Part shown: piece after piece, positions 7,686 through 16,052 of the stretch
Layout: the number at the start of each line of letters is the position of its first letter
How positions within the stretch are numbered: the stretch's first letter is position 1
Source: Clostridium sp. CS001
GTDB taxonomy: Bacteria; Bacillota; Clostridia; Clostridiales; Clostridiaceae
Length of the DNA stretch: 41,294 nucleotides
Assembly: GCF_020443565.1 (NCBI RefSeq)
Contig: NZ_JAIZZN010000034.1
Coordinates: forward strand, 1-41,294
Direction of reading: 5' to 3'
The notes under the pieces: model-generated
What the model was told of the DNA's origin: nothing
The model's database searches: none
The model's input: the letters and a program-made list of their open reading frames with translations, nothing else
Translations under genes and position numbers: made by a program

Positions 7686-8318
7686 AACCACCTACTGAAA
7701 GTAGGTGGTTGCTTTTAGGACTGAAAGTCCTTTTTCGGCTGAAGCCGACTAAAGTTTAATACTAAAAGTATTCTAAAGTTTGCGAGTTAACTCCCTCTGT
7801 AGCTTTAAATGTATCGTCTTCATCCTTGCCTTGATTTTCTATATATTGTTTTATCATTTTTTCAGTTACACTTTCAACTGTTGCACAAAAATATCCTCTT
7901 GCCCATAAGTGCTGTCCCCAATATCTCTTTTTTAATTCTGGAAATTCATCTTGTATTAACTTTGATGATCTACCTTTTAAGTATTGTACTACTTTTGATG
8001 GTGCTATACTTGTTGGACATGATACCAACATATGGACATGATCTGTTGTTATATTTCCTTGTACAACAGTTATACCCATTGCCTAACATCCCTGTTTTAA
8101 TAGGTCTCTTAATCTGTATTCTATTGGCCCTTTTAATATTTGATATCTATATTTTGTTACCCATACTATGTTATATTTTATATCATATACAGTATGAGCA
8201 TCTTTTCTGTAATCTACCATTTTTATCACCCAATATAATTTTACTGCTTTATCATATTTACTGCAACGTTAAAGCATCCTTAGTTTCCATGCTAAAAGCT
8301 AACCGACTGAAAGTCGGT
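7686..8318 (-). mobile_element. IS200/IS605-type element, tnpA only, decayed
   Basis: The element has a single Y1 transposase gene on the minus strand between stem-loop ends. One end holds AACCACCTACT-GAA-AGTAGGTGGTT (7686-7710), AGGACT-GAA-AGTCCT (7717-7731) and TCGGCT-GA-AGCCGA (7735-7748), plus a weaker fourth hairpin at 7758-7772. The other end has ACCGACT-GAA-AGTCGGT (8302-8318). Subterminal hairpins instead of terminal inverted repeats are typical of this family. Exact ends need an empty-site comparison. Confidence 0.75.
7762..8220 (-). pseudogene. tnpA: IS200/IS605 transposase TnpA with an in-frame stop
   Basis: Reading from ATG 8220 gives MVDYRKDAHTVYDIKYNIVW, continuing to LLKQGC. 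A TAG at 8085-8083 interrupts the frame, which then resumes in the same phase to the stop at 7762. The downstream part has the HUH motif (DHVHM), the LKGRSS segment and the catalytic tyrosine in MIKQYIENQ. The full length of about 152 codons matches TnpA. A shorter 105-residue frame starts at ATG 8079 but lacks the N-terminal strand and helix. A single nonsense change therefore appears to have inactivated an otherwise well preserved gene. Confidence 0.85.
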
Positions 8319-8399
8319 GGTTTTAACCTTACACATAGAAAATAAAATCTCCATAAATATCGCTGAATTAATATGTATAATCATTCTATTTTATTTATA

Positions 8400-9269
8400 T
8401 CAAATTTGAGTATTAATATTATTAGTTGAATCTAAGATATGTTTATTTTTTGAATAGTTTTTTAAAATTACTACTCCTAACAACAAAAAATTAAAACCTA
8501 GTATAATAAACCACAACGGTTGAAACTGAACAACATTGCCTATATCAGTATTGAATCCCTTGATTTTTATATTAAATATATAACTCAAAATTCTTGGTAA
8601 TAAATTATAAACTGAGTGAGCAATTATACATTCTATAATTGAATCTCCTTGCAATCTAATCCATGAAAGAAATAAGCCCATAATAAATGCAGTAATTAAA
8701 ATATAAATATTAAAGTGCATTGCTGCAAATATTAGTGAGGAAACGATTACTGAAACTTTTTTACTGTAATTCCTCAATAAACCTGTTAATATGACTCCTC
8801 TATATAAAATCTCTTCTAATATAGGTGCAAAAACTCCTACATAAAGAACTGATCCTAGAAGACTTATCTTTCCTCCAAAAATACAATTGTTGTAATTATA
8901 ACTTTCATTACTTCTAGGAATAATGAACTCTAATATGTTACTAACTTCTGAAAAAATAATTCTAAATCCAATGATAACCAATAATATAGCAATAATAGAT
9001 ATTCTATTATTATTTTTAAAACTAAATAAATTTATAATTGTAAATTCCTTTTTTCTACAAACATAAATTATTATAACTATATCAGCCATACTGTTAATAA
9101 ACCCTCTAATGTATGGATTTGTCATATTACTACTTCCCATAAATATTCTAATTATAATATCTATACTAAGATTAATAAATATTAATAATATACTTATCGT
9201 AAAACAATAAGTTATAGAAAAATCTTTTTTAGATTTCTCTTGATTGAGATTTTCACATCTTAAAGCCAT
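8400..9269 (-). CDS. CPBP (CAAX/Abi) family intramembrane metalloprotease
   Basis: This is a 289-residue polytopic membrane protein with about eight hydrophobic segments. It carries the family motifs: EEILYRG (motif 1, E-E-x-x-x-R), FAAMHFN (motif 2 histidine) and IAHSVYN (motif 3 His/Asn). CPBP proteins cleave prenylated or peptide substrates in the membrane. In Gram-positive bacteriocin loci they act as self-immunity or peptide-maturation factors, which fits the two GG-leader peptides 2-3 kb away. ATG 9269 has AAGGA upstream. It is divergent from the 9537 gene. The upstream region shows no LytTR-type box facing this gene, so it may be regulated differently from the plus-strand CPBP genes. 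Confidence 0.85.
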   Translation of the reverse strand: MALRCENLNQEKSKKDFSITYCFTISILLIFINLSIDIIIRIFMGSSNMTNPYIRGFINSMADIVIIIYVCRKKEFTIINLFSFKNNNRISIIAILLVIIGFRIIFSEVSNILEFIIPRSNESYNYNNCIFGGKISLLGSVLYVGVFAPILEEILYRGVILTGLLRNYSKKVSVIVSSLIFAAMHFNIYILITAFIMGLFLSWIRLQGDSIIECIIAHSVYNLLPRILSYIFNIKIKGFNTDIGNVVQFQPLWFIILGFNFLLLGVVILKNYSKNKHILDSTNNINTQI

Positions 9270-9399
9270 ATTAATTATTTCCTTTCTTAACTTATAACAA
9301 TTTCACAACCTGGTTTAGCCTTACTATCCTTAACCATACTTCTATATCCTAATAACTACCTAAATCATACACTAACTATTTATTTAAAACTACAGAAAC

Positions 9400-9441
9400 A
9401 CCCTAAACGTATGCTCCGACAATATAATTCCATGCTACAAT
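9400..9441 (+). promoter_or_regulatory. Single LytTR-type box and -10 element before CPBP-like gene 9537
   Basis: ACCCTAAACG (9400-9409) lies 36 bp before TACAAT (9436-9441), exactly the spacing of the second box at the promoters near 6026 and 11288. Flanking sequence (TATTTAAAACTA upstream, ACAATATAATT downstream) is nearly identical to the 11231 promoter. The unit with the other box, 21 bp, is absent. Confidence 0.6.
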
Positions 9442-9536
9442 ATGTATAAATACATATTTACTACATTAATATGTTCATTTACATATAATTTTAATAATTA
9501 GTTTTATATACCATATTTTTTTAAGGAGTGTTCTAA

Positions 9537-10028
9537 GTGAGTTATTTATCAAAAATTCATAATTTTTTCAAAAATCTTTCTACTCCTAAATTCATTATAA
9601 TAATGACACTTTTAACTTTTGTGATTTTGATACCATTTTATCCGATTTTGCATTTTTTAAGTTCTATATCAAAAACACCTAATGCAAGACCACTTGCATA
9701 TCCTTCACTTTTTATATATAAAGTTTTTGTAGGCTGTATTATAGCACCAATTTGCGAAACATTAACATCACAAACTCTTATAATATACCTAGTTTGTAAA
9801 ATACATAAATTAAAAAATAATAATATAATTGCTATTTTTATATCTGCCTTACTATTTGGGTTAGGTCATTATTATAGTATTAGCTATATGTTTCAAACCT
9901 TTATTGTGGGGATACTTTTAGCATATTCTTATGTACTTTATGAAAATAAACCTGAATCACCTTTTTGGGTAGTATCTGCTATACATTCACTTAGAAATTT
10001 TATTTCTGTAGCAATGATGTATTTTTAG
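9537..10028 (+). CDS. CPBP-like membrane protein with a degenerate active site
   Basis: This 163-residue membrane protein has about four hydrophobic segments. The region APICETLTSQ stands where CPBP proteases have EExxxR, so only one glutamate remains and the arginine is absent. LLFGLGHYY corresponds to motif 2 and SAIHSLRNF to motif 3. The start is GTG 9537 with AAGGAG eight bases upstream. It follows the LytTR-type promoter at 9400-9441. A paralogue follows at 10086 and a broken copy lies at 10587-10799. Possible roles are a bacteriocin immunity protein or a pseudo-protease; the sequence does not decide between them. Confidence 0.75.
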   Translation: MSYLSKIHNFFKNLSTPKFIIIMTLLTFVILIPFYPILHFLSSISKTPNARPLAYPSLFIYKVFVGCIIAPICETLTSQTLIIYLVCKIHKLKNNNIIAIFISALLFGLGHYYSISYMFQTFIVGILLAYSYVLYENKPESPFWVVSAIHSLRNFISVAMMYF

Positions 10029-10085
10029 TTTTCATAAATATTAATATATAAAAATCTTAAATATATAGATAGGATGGTATAATGC

Positions 10086-10586
10086 ATGAAGCGTTTAATA
10101 AAATTACATAATTATTTATATAAATTACCTAGAATTAAGTTTATTTTATTAATGCCAATTATTACATTCTTTTTTAATCGATTTTTAATGGTACCTATAT
10201 TTTTAATAACACAAAAACTAGGTCATTATAATATTTCAGGCCCATCTCAAGATAATATCTTAATTGATATACTATTTATACTTATAATCTCTCCATTTAT
10301 AGAAACTTTACTATTTCAGAAACTTATAATAGACGAATGTATTAAGACTTTTTCGCAAAATAAATATAAATATTATATTTCTATATTTATATCCTCAGTA
10401 TGCTTTGGTTTTCTTCATGTTATGTATGGCATATTATATTCATTATCAGGATTTTTAACAGGATTATTTTTATCATATTCATATACTGTGTATAAAACTA
10501 AAAATAACAAACCAATTTTAACTACATCCTTGATTCATAGTGCTTTAAATATGATTGGACTTACATTTACCTTTATTTTAAAATGA
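10086..10586 (+). CDS. CPBP-like membrane protein, paralogue of the preceding gene
   Basis: This 166-residue protein has the same layout as the protein at 9537: N-terminal hydrophobic segments, SPFIETLLFQ in place of EExxxR, SVCFGFLHVMYG (motif 2 His) and SLIHSALNMIG (motif 3 His/Asn). ATG 10086 has AGGATGG upstream. It lies 57 bp after the first paralogue and is probably co-transcribed from the 9436 -10 element. The E-T-L-L-F-Q version of motif 1 is shared by both, so it is an inherited variant and not random decay. Immunity to the locus bacteriocin is an inference. Confidence 0.75.
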   Translation: MKRLIKLHNYLYKLPRIKFILLMPIITFFFNRFLMVPIFLITQKLGHYNISGPSQDNILIDILFILIISPFIETLLFQKLIIDECIKTFSQNKYKYYISIFISSVCFGFLHVMYGILYSLSGFLTGLFLSYSYTVYKTKNNKPILTTSLIHSALNMIGLTFTFILK

Positions 10587-10799
10587 TTTACTATAATCAT
10601 TATTCTTATATCTGTCTTATTTTTCGGATTAAGTCATTGTTATAATATTAAATATATTTTTCAAACCTTTATTATTGAAATACTTTTAGCATATTCATAT
10701 GTATTTTATAAAAGTAAGGTTCAATCACCCTTTTGGGTAGTGGCCGGTATACATGCACTTAGAAATTTTACTTCTGTATGTCTCTTTTATATTTGGTGA
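10587..10799 (+). pseudogene. Third CPBP-like copy, 5'-truncated
   Basis: Directly after the TGA of the previous gene the frame encodes ISVLFFGLSHCYNIKYIFQ, then SPFWVVAGIHALRNF, ending TGA 10797-10799. This matches the last 65-70 residues of the 9537 protein (LFGLGHYY, SPFWVVSAIHSLRNF). No start codon or RBS is present and the first half with motif 1 is missing, so this is a remnant of a tandem duplication. Confidence 0.8.
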
Positions 10800-10889
10800 G
10801 TATATGAATGCTTTTATAGCATATTCTCATTTGCAATGACATACTTTTAGTACGCTTCCATTATTAATCTTTTTTTGAAGGGAGAAATT

Positions 10890-11084
10890 ATGACAAATTA
10901 CATTGTTTTAGCTTTAGACGCAGGTATAACCACTGCTACAGTTAGTGTTGCTTTTCATTTTATGGACAAGTATTACTTTAGAAATCATAGCAAAGATAAA
11001 GTACATACTTTTTATGATTTATCTAAACTTATAATTTTTTTTGCAAGCTCTTTTTTGTATTACTTAATTATAAAATTCATTTAG
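10890..11084 (+). CDS. Small two-helix membrane protein, unknown
   Basis: This is a 64-residue protein with a first hydrophobic segment (about residues 4-24), a charged middle (KYYFRNHSKDK) and a second hydrophobic segment (about 45-64). ATG 10890 has GGGAG five bases upstream. The in-frame ATG at 10875 overlaps that RBS and is unlikely. It sits between the CPBP-like genes and an intact CPBP gene, so an accessory immunity role is possible, but no family is recognised. A hairpin follows at 11112-11148. Confidence 0.55.
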   Translation: MTNYIVLALDAGITTATVSVAFHFMDKYYFRNHSKDKVHTFYDLSKLIIFFASSFLYYLIIKFI

Positions 11085-11111
11085 GCTCTATAATCTATTT
11101 AAAAATTAATA

Positions 11112-11148
11112 CTCCATTAATAAAGTTACATTTACTTTATTAGTGGAG
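11112..11148. terminator. Terminator-like hairpin after the 10890 gene
   Basis: CTCCATTAATAAAGT (11112-11126) pairs with ACTTTATTAGTGGAG (11134-11148) apart from one G-T. The T-rich tract is better on the minus-strand side, so plus-strand termination may be weak. Confidence 0.55.
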
Positions 11149-11230
11149 CATTACTAAATGGATATCCTAATTTATATAACTTGATAACTATCTAAATTAA
11201 ACGCTAAATACTTATTTAAAACTATAAAAC

Positions 11231-11293
11231 ACCCTAACCGTAGCTTATTTCATCCTAAACGCAAGTCTCAACAATATAATTTCATGTTATAAT
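11231..11293 (+). promoter_or_regulatory. Tandem LytTR-type boxes and -10 element before CPBP gene 11346
   Basis: ACCCTAACCG (11231-11240) and ATCCTAAACG (11252-11261) are direct repeats with a 21-bp period. TATAAT at 11288-11293 lies 36 bp from the second box. Box spacing and -10 distance equal those of the bacteriocin promoter at 5969-6031. Confidence 0.7.
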
Positions 11294-11345
11294 ATGTAAT
11301 AAACGCAATCTTATTGAAAAAGCTTGAATAACTAGGAGGGTTAAT

Positions 11346-12164
11346 ATGAAATATCTAAAAATGCTTGGTAGAGTAATTTTATACTTTATGATTTATATAT
11401 TTACTACATTTATATGTTCAATTGCATATGGACTAATTTATAGTGTAATGAATGTTGGTAAAGTTAATCAATCTGAGCTTACTGCACTAATATTAAAAAA
11501 TCAATTTTTAGTCGCTGCTGTTGCTGGCGTTATAACTTTGGGAATTTATGTGCTAATGTTTAGAAAAAAAGAGCTAAACTTATTTCAACTATGCAAGTTT
11601 AGAAAATTAAGTTTGAAGAATTCTTCAATAATAATATTGTCCTGTATAGGATTGGCATTTGTCTCTAGTAGTTTAGTAAGTTTATTAATTAACAAATTTC
11701 CAAGCTATAGTGAAACAAGCAATGCGATAGCATCAAATACAAACTCTGTTTTAGGTGTTATTTCAGTTGTTTTAATAATTCCTATATTTGAAGAGGTTTT
11801 GTTTAGAGGACTAATTTTTAATGAATTGAAAAACCACTTAAATATAATCATAGCTATAATTCTTCAAGGTGCTATATTTGCTCTAGCTCATGGAAATATG
11901 CTTCAAGGAATTTATACATTTATCATGGGGGTTGTTATAGCTATCGTATATAATAAAATCCAATCAATACTAGCACCTATGTTGTTTCACGTATTGTATA
12001 ATCTATTTGGCTCTATTGTAGTACCAGTTATAATAACTGCCATTGGTGGTTATCATATAGCGTTTCTAGTTTTCGGAACAATTATGTTAATCATATCTTT
12101 AATTCTTTTATTCAAGAACAATGTTGATGTAGTTACAAGTCATAATCTAGCTGCTGAACTTTAG
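11346..12164 (+). CDS. CPBP (CAAX/Abi) family intramembrane metalloprotease
   Basis: This 272-residue polytopic membrane protein has complete CPBP motifs: FEEVLFRG (EExxxR), FALAHGN (motif 2) and HVLYNLFG (motif 3). It has about eight hydrophobic segments, and the short cytoplasmic tail ends AAEL. ATG 11346 has AGGAGG upstream. Its promoter carries the same tandem boxes as the bacteriocin peptides, so it is expected to be induced together with them. This makes it the strongest immunity candidate in the locus. A mutated piece of the same gene lies at 7379-7578. A terminator follows at 12211. Confidence 0.88.
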   Translation: MKYLKMLGRVILYFMIYIFTTFICSIAYGLIYSVMNVGKVNQSELTALILKNQFLVAAVAGVITLGIYVLMFRKKELNLFQLCKFRKLSLKNSSIIILSCIGLAFVSSSLVSLLINKFPSYSETSNAIASNTNSVLGVISVVLIIPIFEEVLFRGLIFNELKNHLNIIIAIILQGAIFALAHGNMLQGIYTFIMGVVIAIVYNKIQSILAPMLFHVLYNLFGSIVVPVIITAIGGYHIAFLVFGTIMLIISLILLFKNNVDVVTSHNLAAEL

Positions 12165-12210
12165 AGTAACTTCAAAACTAAATATTCACAAATTCATAAT
12201 AATAAAAATA

Positions 12211-12252
12211 GTGAAGTCTACTGTATAATGTACCATATAGAGTAGACTTCAC
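12211..12252 (+). terminator. Rho-independent terminator after the CPBP gene
   Basis: GTGAAGTCTACT (12211-12222) pairs perfectly with AGTAGACTTCAC (12241-12252), followed by TCCTTTTC. It separates the accessory bacteriocin region from the Ter-type module. Confidence 0.8.
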
Positions 12253-12416
12253 TCCTTTTCATTGATTTTATAAACATCTAAAGATGTTTTTCAATATTAA
12301 GTAATTACTGTGTGCAATATGTAACTTTACTTGGATATATGTTATAATTAAATATTACAATCAGTCCTAGTTGTTATATTTCAACTGCGGATTAATTTAC
12401 TAAATGGAGAATGATT

Positions 12417-13508
12417 ATGCGTTATTTTAATGATATTGATACTTCACAAGATATGTTTTATAAATCCCCTTCATCTTATGGACTATTTTCTTCTAAGGAA
12501 GAGTTATCCTATGCTTTAGGTGCGTGCTTATATATGCCGGCAACACGTCAGAATTTGCTTAAGGACATACTTTCTAGCAAAAACATGGGTGCCCATACCA
12601 TTACTATTTGCATTGAAGACTCTGTATCTTCAAATCAAGTTGTACAAGCTGAAAGTAATATTATTAGTCTTTTTAAAAGTATAGCCATCCTTTTAGAAGA
12701 CAATTGTTCTTTTGCTCACAGCCTTCCTCTAATATTTATTAGGGTTCGGAATATTAATCAATTTCAAATGCTGCTAAAGAAATCACCTCTCATGGGCCTT
12801 TGCGGTTTTATCTTTCCTAAATTTGATACTGAGCTTGGTGAGAAATATTTTTCTATACTAAAAGAATATAATATATCAAATAAAAGGACTCTATATGGAA
12901 TGCCAATTTTAGAAAGCCCCAGTATAATACACAAAGAAACTCGAATAGATGAACTAATTAAGATAAAGCATATCCTAGATGGATACAAAGACTATGTTCT
13001 AAATATTCGAATTGGTGGAACAGATTTTTCTGGGTTATATAGTCTAAGGCGAAGCAAAGACTTTACCATATATAATATAGCAGTAGTAAGTGACTGTATT
13101 AGCGATATAATAAATGTTTTTAAGAGAGACGGCTATGTAATCTCTGGGGTAGTTTATGAATATTACAGTAAATTTTTAGACCTTGACAACAATATTCTTA
13201 TTAAAGAAACTCTCTTAGATAGGGCTAATGGATTAACTGGTAAAACAGTTATACATCCAACCCAAGTGACTATAGTAAATTCTCTTATGATAGTTTCTAA
13301 GGAAGACTATATTGATGCATGTAATATTTTAAACTCACCTCTTAATGGAGTAATTAAGAGCGATTACTCAAATAAAATGAATGAGATAAAACCCCATGAA
13401 AAATGGGCTAGAGAAATACTGTTAAGAGCTAAAATAATGGGGGTATTTGAAGATGGAAAATCATTCACAGACTTATTGCAATGGGTTAGTTCATTACAAT
13501 ATAGATAA
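12417..13508 (+). CDS. CitE-like (HpcH/HpaI) C-C lyase of the Ter-linked pathway
   Basis: This TIM-barrel enzyme is related to the citrate lyase beta subunit and the HpcH/HpaI aldolases. Segments that match are CLYMPATR (residues 36-43), ICIEDSV, IFIRVRN, GFIFPKF, ILESP, IGGTDFS and GKTVIHPTQV near the C-terminus. In Ter-associated gene clusters such a lyase occurs with a PRTase-TRSP protein, a StiP/PELOTA protein and a HAD phosphatase, as here. Comparative genomics has linked that set to synthesis of a nucleoside-like compound; its true substrate is unknown. ATG 12417 is preferred because GGAGA lies seven bases upstream. The ATG at 12411 directly abuts it. A TATAAT at 12343-12348 is a possible -10. 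The 3' end overlaps the next gene. Confidence 0.85.
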   Translation: MRYFNDIDTSQDMFYKSPSSYGLFSSKEELSYALGACLYMPATRQNLLKDILSSKNMGAHTITICIEDSVSSNQVVQAESNIISLFKSIAILLEDNCSFAHSLPLIFIRVRNINQFQMLLKKSPLMGLCGFIFPKFDTELGEKYFSILKEYNISNKRTLYGMPILESPSIIHKETRIDELIKIKHILDGYKDYVLNIRIGGTDFSGLYSLRRSKDFTIYNIAVVSDCISDIINVFKRDGYVISGVVYEYYSKFLDLDNNILIKETLLDRANGLTGKTVIHPTQVTIVNSLMIVSKEDYIDACNILNSPLNGVIKSDYSNKMNEIKPHEKWAREILLRAKIMGVFEDGKSFTDLLQWVSSLQYR

Positions 13509-14829
13509 TAGCTTAGAAATATTGCTTAATATAAAAGAAAATAAATGCAACATACCAGTGTCCAAACTCTTTACTATGTCAGCAAGAGAAAATAAAAATA
13601 GAGATTTTCTCTTTGTAAGCAAGGTTATAGGAAAACATATTCCAATGCTTCCAGATACCCTTAATGTAATTGGTGGTATTTTAGCACGTCTTTGGATTAA
13701 TGAAAGAGAAGACTCCACTGACTATCCTACTAACGAATTAATAGATGCCCTTATTTCTTTAGATGCATCTCATGTAACTCAAGGACTCGGCTTAGAATGT
13801 GCTGGAAAAGATACTGACTCTTATAATGATCCAATCAACATGAAACGTATCCATAATATTTTAAATACACCAATAAAATTAAAGAATAAAACTCTTTTTA
13901 TAGGTTTTGCAGAGACAGCCACAGGTCTTGCTCAAGCCGTATTTCGGAATTTTACTAATGCCTCTTACATTCATACCACACGAGAAAAAATAACTTCCAT
14001 AGAACCTGCTTTGTTTTTTAACGAGGAACATTCTCATGCAGTGGAACATTTAATTTACCCCTACGAGAATGACTTCTTCAGTAAATTTGATGACATAGTT
14101 TTAATAGATGATGAGCTTACTACAGGCAAATCTGCCTTGAATTTAATAAGATGCCTTCCCGGGAAATATTTTGGAATAATATCCATCTTAGACTGGCGAA
14201 ATGCGGATAACTATAAAATGTTTCAGGATGAAAAAAATATAGATGTTAGGGTATGTTCATTGATAAAAGGTGATATTAAATGTAATAAATCAAAAGATAT
14301 TATTAGTGACACTATAATTTGCCCTTCTAGTTCTACAAAGTTAATTCCATCTAAAGATTATGTATTTGAAATAGCTGATAGCATTGAAAGCTACAACAAG
14401 GCCACCGGAAGATTTGGAATTAACTCAGAAGATAATGAGATGATTTTAGACGAAATCAAATCCATAGCAGAAGTTTTGAAAAAGGAAAGAACTACAGGCA
14501 ACTGTCTTTGCATGGGAACTGGCGAGTTTATATACCTTCCTTGTAGTATAGGTGCACTTCTTGGAGATAATGTTTATTTTCATTCCACCACAAGAAGCCC
14601 TGTTCATGCTAGAAGTATAGCTTCTTATGGAAATAAAAATAAGGTTGCTTTCCAAAGCCCTGAGGATGACACTATAACTAACTATATTTATAATATCCCT
14701 GATAACTTCTATGAGCAGGTATTCTTCTTTTCTGAAAAACCTTTAACACAGGAGAAAAAAGAAGAACTCAATAGGATCTTTTCTTATTTTCATGTAAAAT
14801 CTATTATATTTATAGGCTGGAAAGGTTGA
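13453..14829 (+). CDS. Phosphoribosyltransferase with C-terminal TRSP domain
   Basis: The N-terminal two thirds is a type I PRTase-like domain with the PRPP loop VLIDDELTTGKSA (about residues 216-228). The C-terminal domain carries the eponymous HSTTRSP motif (about 377-383) with surrounding LCMGTGEF and VAFQSPEDD, i.e. a TRSP domain. It is expected to transfer a base or similar group to PRPP in the Ter-linked pathway. ATG 13453 has GGGGG nine bases upstream. An in-frame TTG at 13447 is possible. It overlaps the lyase gene by 56 bp, a sign of coupling. A C-rich or metal site was not seen. Function is inferred from domain and neighbourhood. Confidence 0.85.
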   Translation: MENHSQTYCNGLVHYNIDNSLEILLNIKENKCNIPVSKLFTMSARENKNRDFLFVSKVIGKHIPMLPDTLNVIGGILARLWINEREDSTDYPTNELIDALISLDASHVTQGLGLECAGKDTDSYNDPINMKRIHNILNTPIKLKNKTLFIGFAETATGLAQAVFRNFTNASYIHTTREKITSIEPALFFNEEHSHAVEHLIYPYENDFFSKFDDIVLIDDELTTGKSALNLIRCLPGKYFGIISILDWRNADNYKMFQDEKNIDVRVCSLIKGDIKCNKSKDIISDTIICPSSSTKLIPSKDYVFEIADSIESYNKATGRFGINSEDNEMILDEIKSIAEVLKKERTTGNCLCMGTGEFIYLPCSIGALLGDNVYFHSTTRSPVHARSIASYGNKNKVAFQSPEDDTITNYIYNIPDNFYEQVFFFSEKPLTQEKKEELNRIFSYFHVKSIIFIGWKG

Positions 14830-14895
14830 TATTTCAGTATCGCAGATGATTAACATCTTTGAAAAAGATGATTAATAAGAAAGAGGTGTATTTAA

Positions 14896-16035
14896 ATGAA
14901 TCCCTGTACTTTTTCAGGAAGCTATCCAGTGGAAGATGCTATATTCCTTCTTAAGGACATATCTGAACTGATAGTGGAAGAAGATAATGAATTTAGAGAA
15001 AATGCTATACAAAGTGGAATACATTATTCTGAAATGTTACCTATAGAATATATTCCCTCAAAAGAATATATGGATATTTTCTATAGTACCCTAGAGCAAT
15101 CAAAAGTTAAACTTGCTTCACTGGTATGCGTACTAAGCGAAAAAATTATAGCTGAAAGAGGGATGAACATTGTTTTGGTTTCCCTTGCTAGGGCTGGCAC
15201 TCCTATTGGTATATTGATTAAAAGATATATAAAGTTTAAATATAATATAACTGTCCCTCATTACAGCATTTCCATAATCCGTGATAAGGGAATAGACAAA
15301 AATGCACTTATGCATATATTAAAGAATCACCCCTCCTCAGAAATACAGTTCATCGATGGCTGGACAGGCAAAGGTGTTATTCAGCATACTTTAACAAAAG
15401 CTTGTAATGATCTATATGAAGAATTTAATATTACTTTAAATTCAAATTTGGCTGTATTATCTGACCCTGCCCATTGCTGCATTATGTACGGAACTAGGGA
15501 AGATTTTTTAATTCCAAGTGCCTGTCTTAATTCTACAGTCTCAGGTCTTGTAAGTAGAACTGTACTTAATGATAAATTCATTAGTAGTAATGATTTTCAC
15601 GGCACAAAGTTTTATAGTGAATTGTTACCCGTAGATGTTTCTAACTTCTATATAGATGAAATATGTAATTGTTTCAATAGTATAGATGAAAAGTATATAG
15701 ACATGCTGTCAGATACAGATAATGCTTCAGAGGTTGCTACTGATATTTCCTTTGATGATGAATTTCTACAGTGCAAGGGCCTTCTGGATATGGAAAGCAT
15801 TAAAGACAAGTTTCAAATTAAAAGTATAAATTTTATAAAACCAGGAATTGGCGAAACCACACGGGTTCTCCTAAGAAGAATACCTTGGAAGATACTAGTT
15901 GATTCCTTTGAAAATCCAAATTTAAAACATATATTTAAGTTGGCCGAGGAAAAGAACATACCTGTAGAAATATATACAGATATGTGTTACTCCTGTTGTG
16001 GCATTATAAAGTCTAAAGAAAAAGAAGATATATAA
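14896..16035 (+). CDS. StiP-type protein: PRTase-like plus PELOTA RNA-binding domain
   Basis: This 379-residue protein starts with CTFSGSYP (residues 4-11), then IQSGIHYSEMLP, the signature of StiP-family proteins (often annotated as cysteine proteases). The middle has PRTase-like elements: LVSLARAGTPIG and the loop FIDGWTGKG (about 152-160), replacing the usual PRPP loop aspartates. The last 65 residues (IKPGIGETTRVLLRR, then EKNIPVEIYTDMCYSCC) are a PELOTA-type L7Ae-like RNA-binding domain. ATG 14896 follows AAAGAGGTG. It sits 66 bp after the PRTase-TRSP gene and 17 bp before the HAD gene. A protease role is not evident from the sequence. The family and context suggest a nucleotide-related or RNA-linked function. 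Confidence 0.83.
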   Translation: MNPCTFSGSYPVEDAIFLLKDISELIVEEDNEFRENAIQSGIHYSEMLPIEYIPSKEYMDIFYSTLEQSKVKLASLVCVLSEKIIAERGMNIVLVSLARAGTPIGILIKRYIKFKYNITVPHYSISIIRDKGIDKNALMHILKNHPSSEIQFIDGWTGKGVIQHTLTKACNDLYEEFNITLNSNLAVLSDPAHCCIMYGTREDFLIPSACLNSTVSGLVSRTVLNDKFISSNDFHGTKFYSELLPVDVSNFYIDEICNCFNSIDEKYIDMLSDTDNASEVATDISFDDEFLQCKGLLDMESIKDKFQIKSINFIKPGIGETTRVLLRRIPWKILVDSFENPNLKHIFKLAEEKNIPVEIYTDMCYSCCGIIKSKEKEDI

Positions 16036-16052
16036 TCAAAGGATGTGCTTTT

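Noticed and set aside
7809-8345. 178-residue plus-strand ORF over the IS200 region
   Set aside because: It is the antisense of tnpA, whose translation matches IS200 TnpA well.
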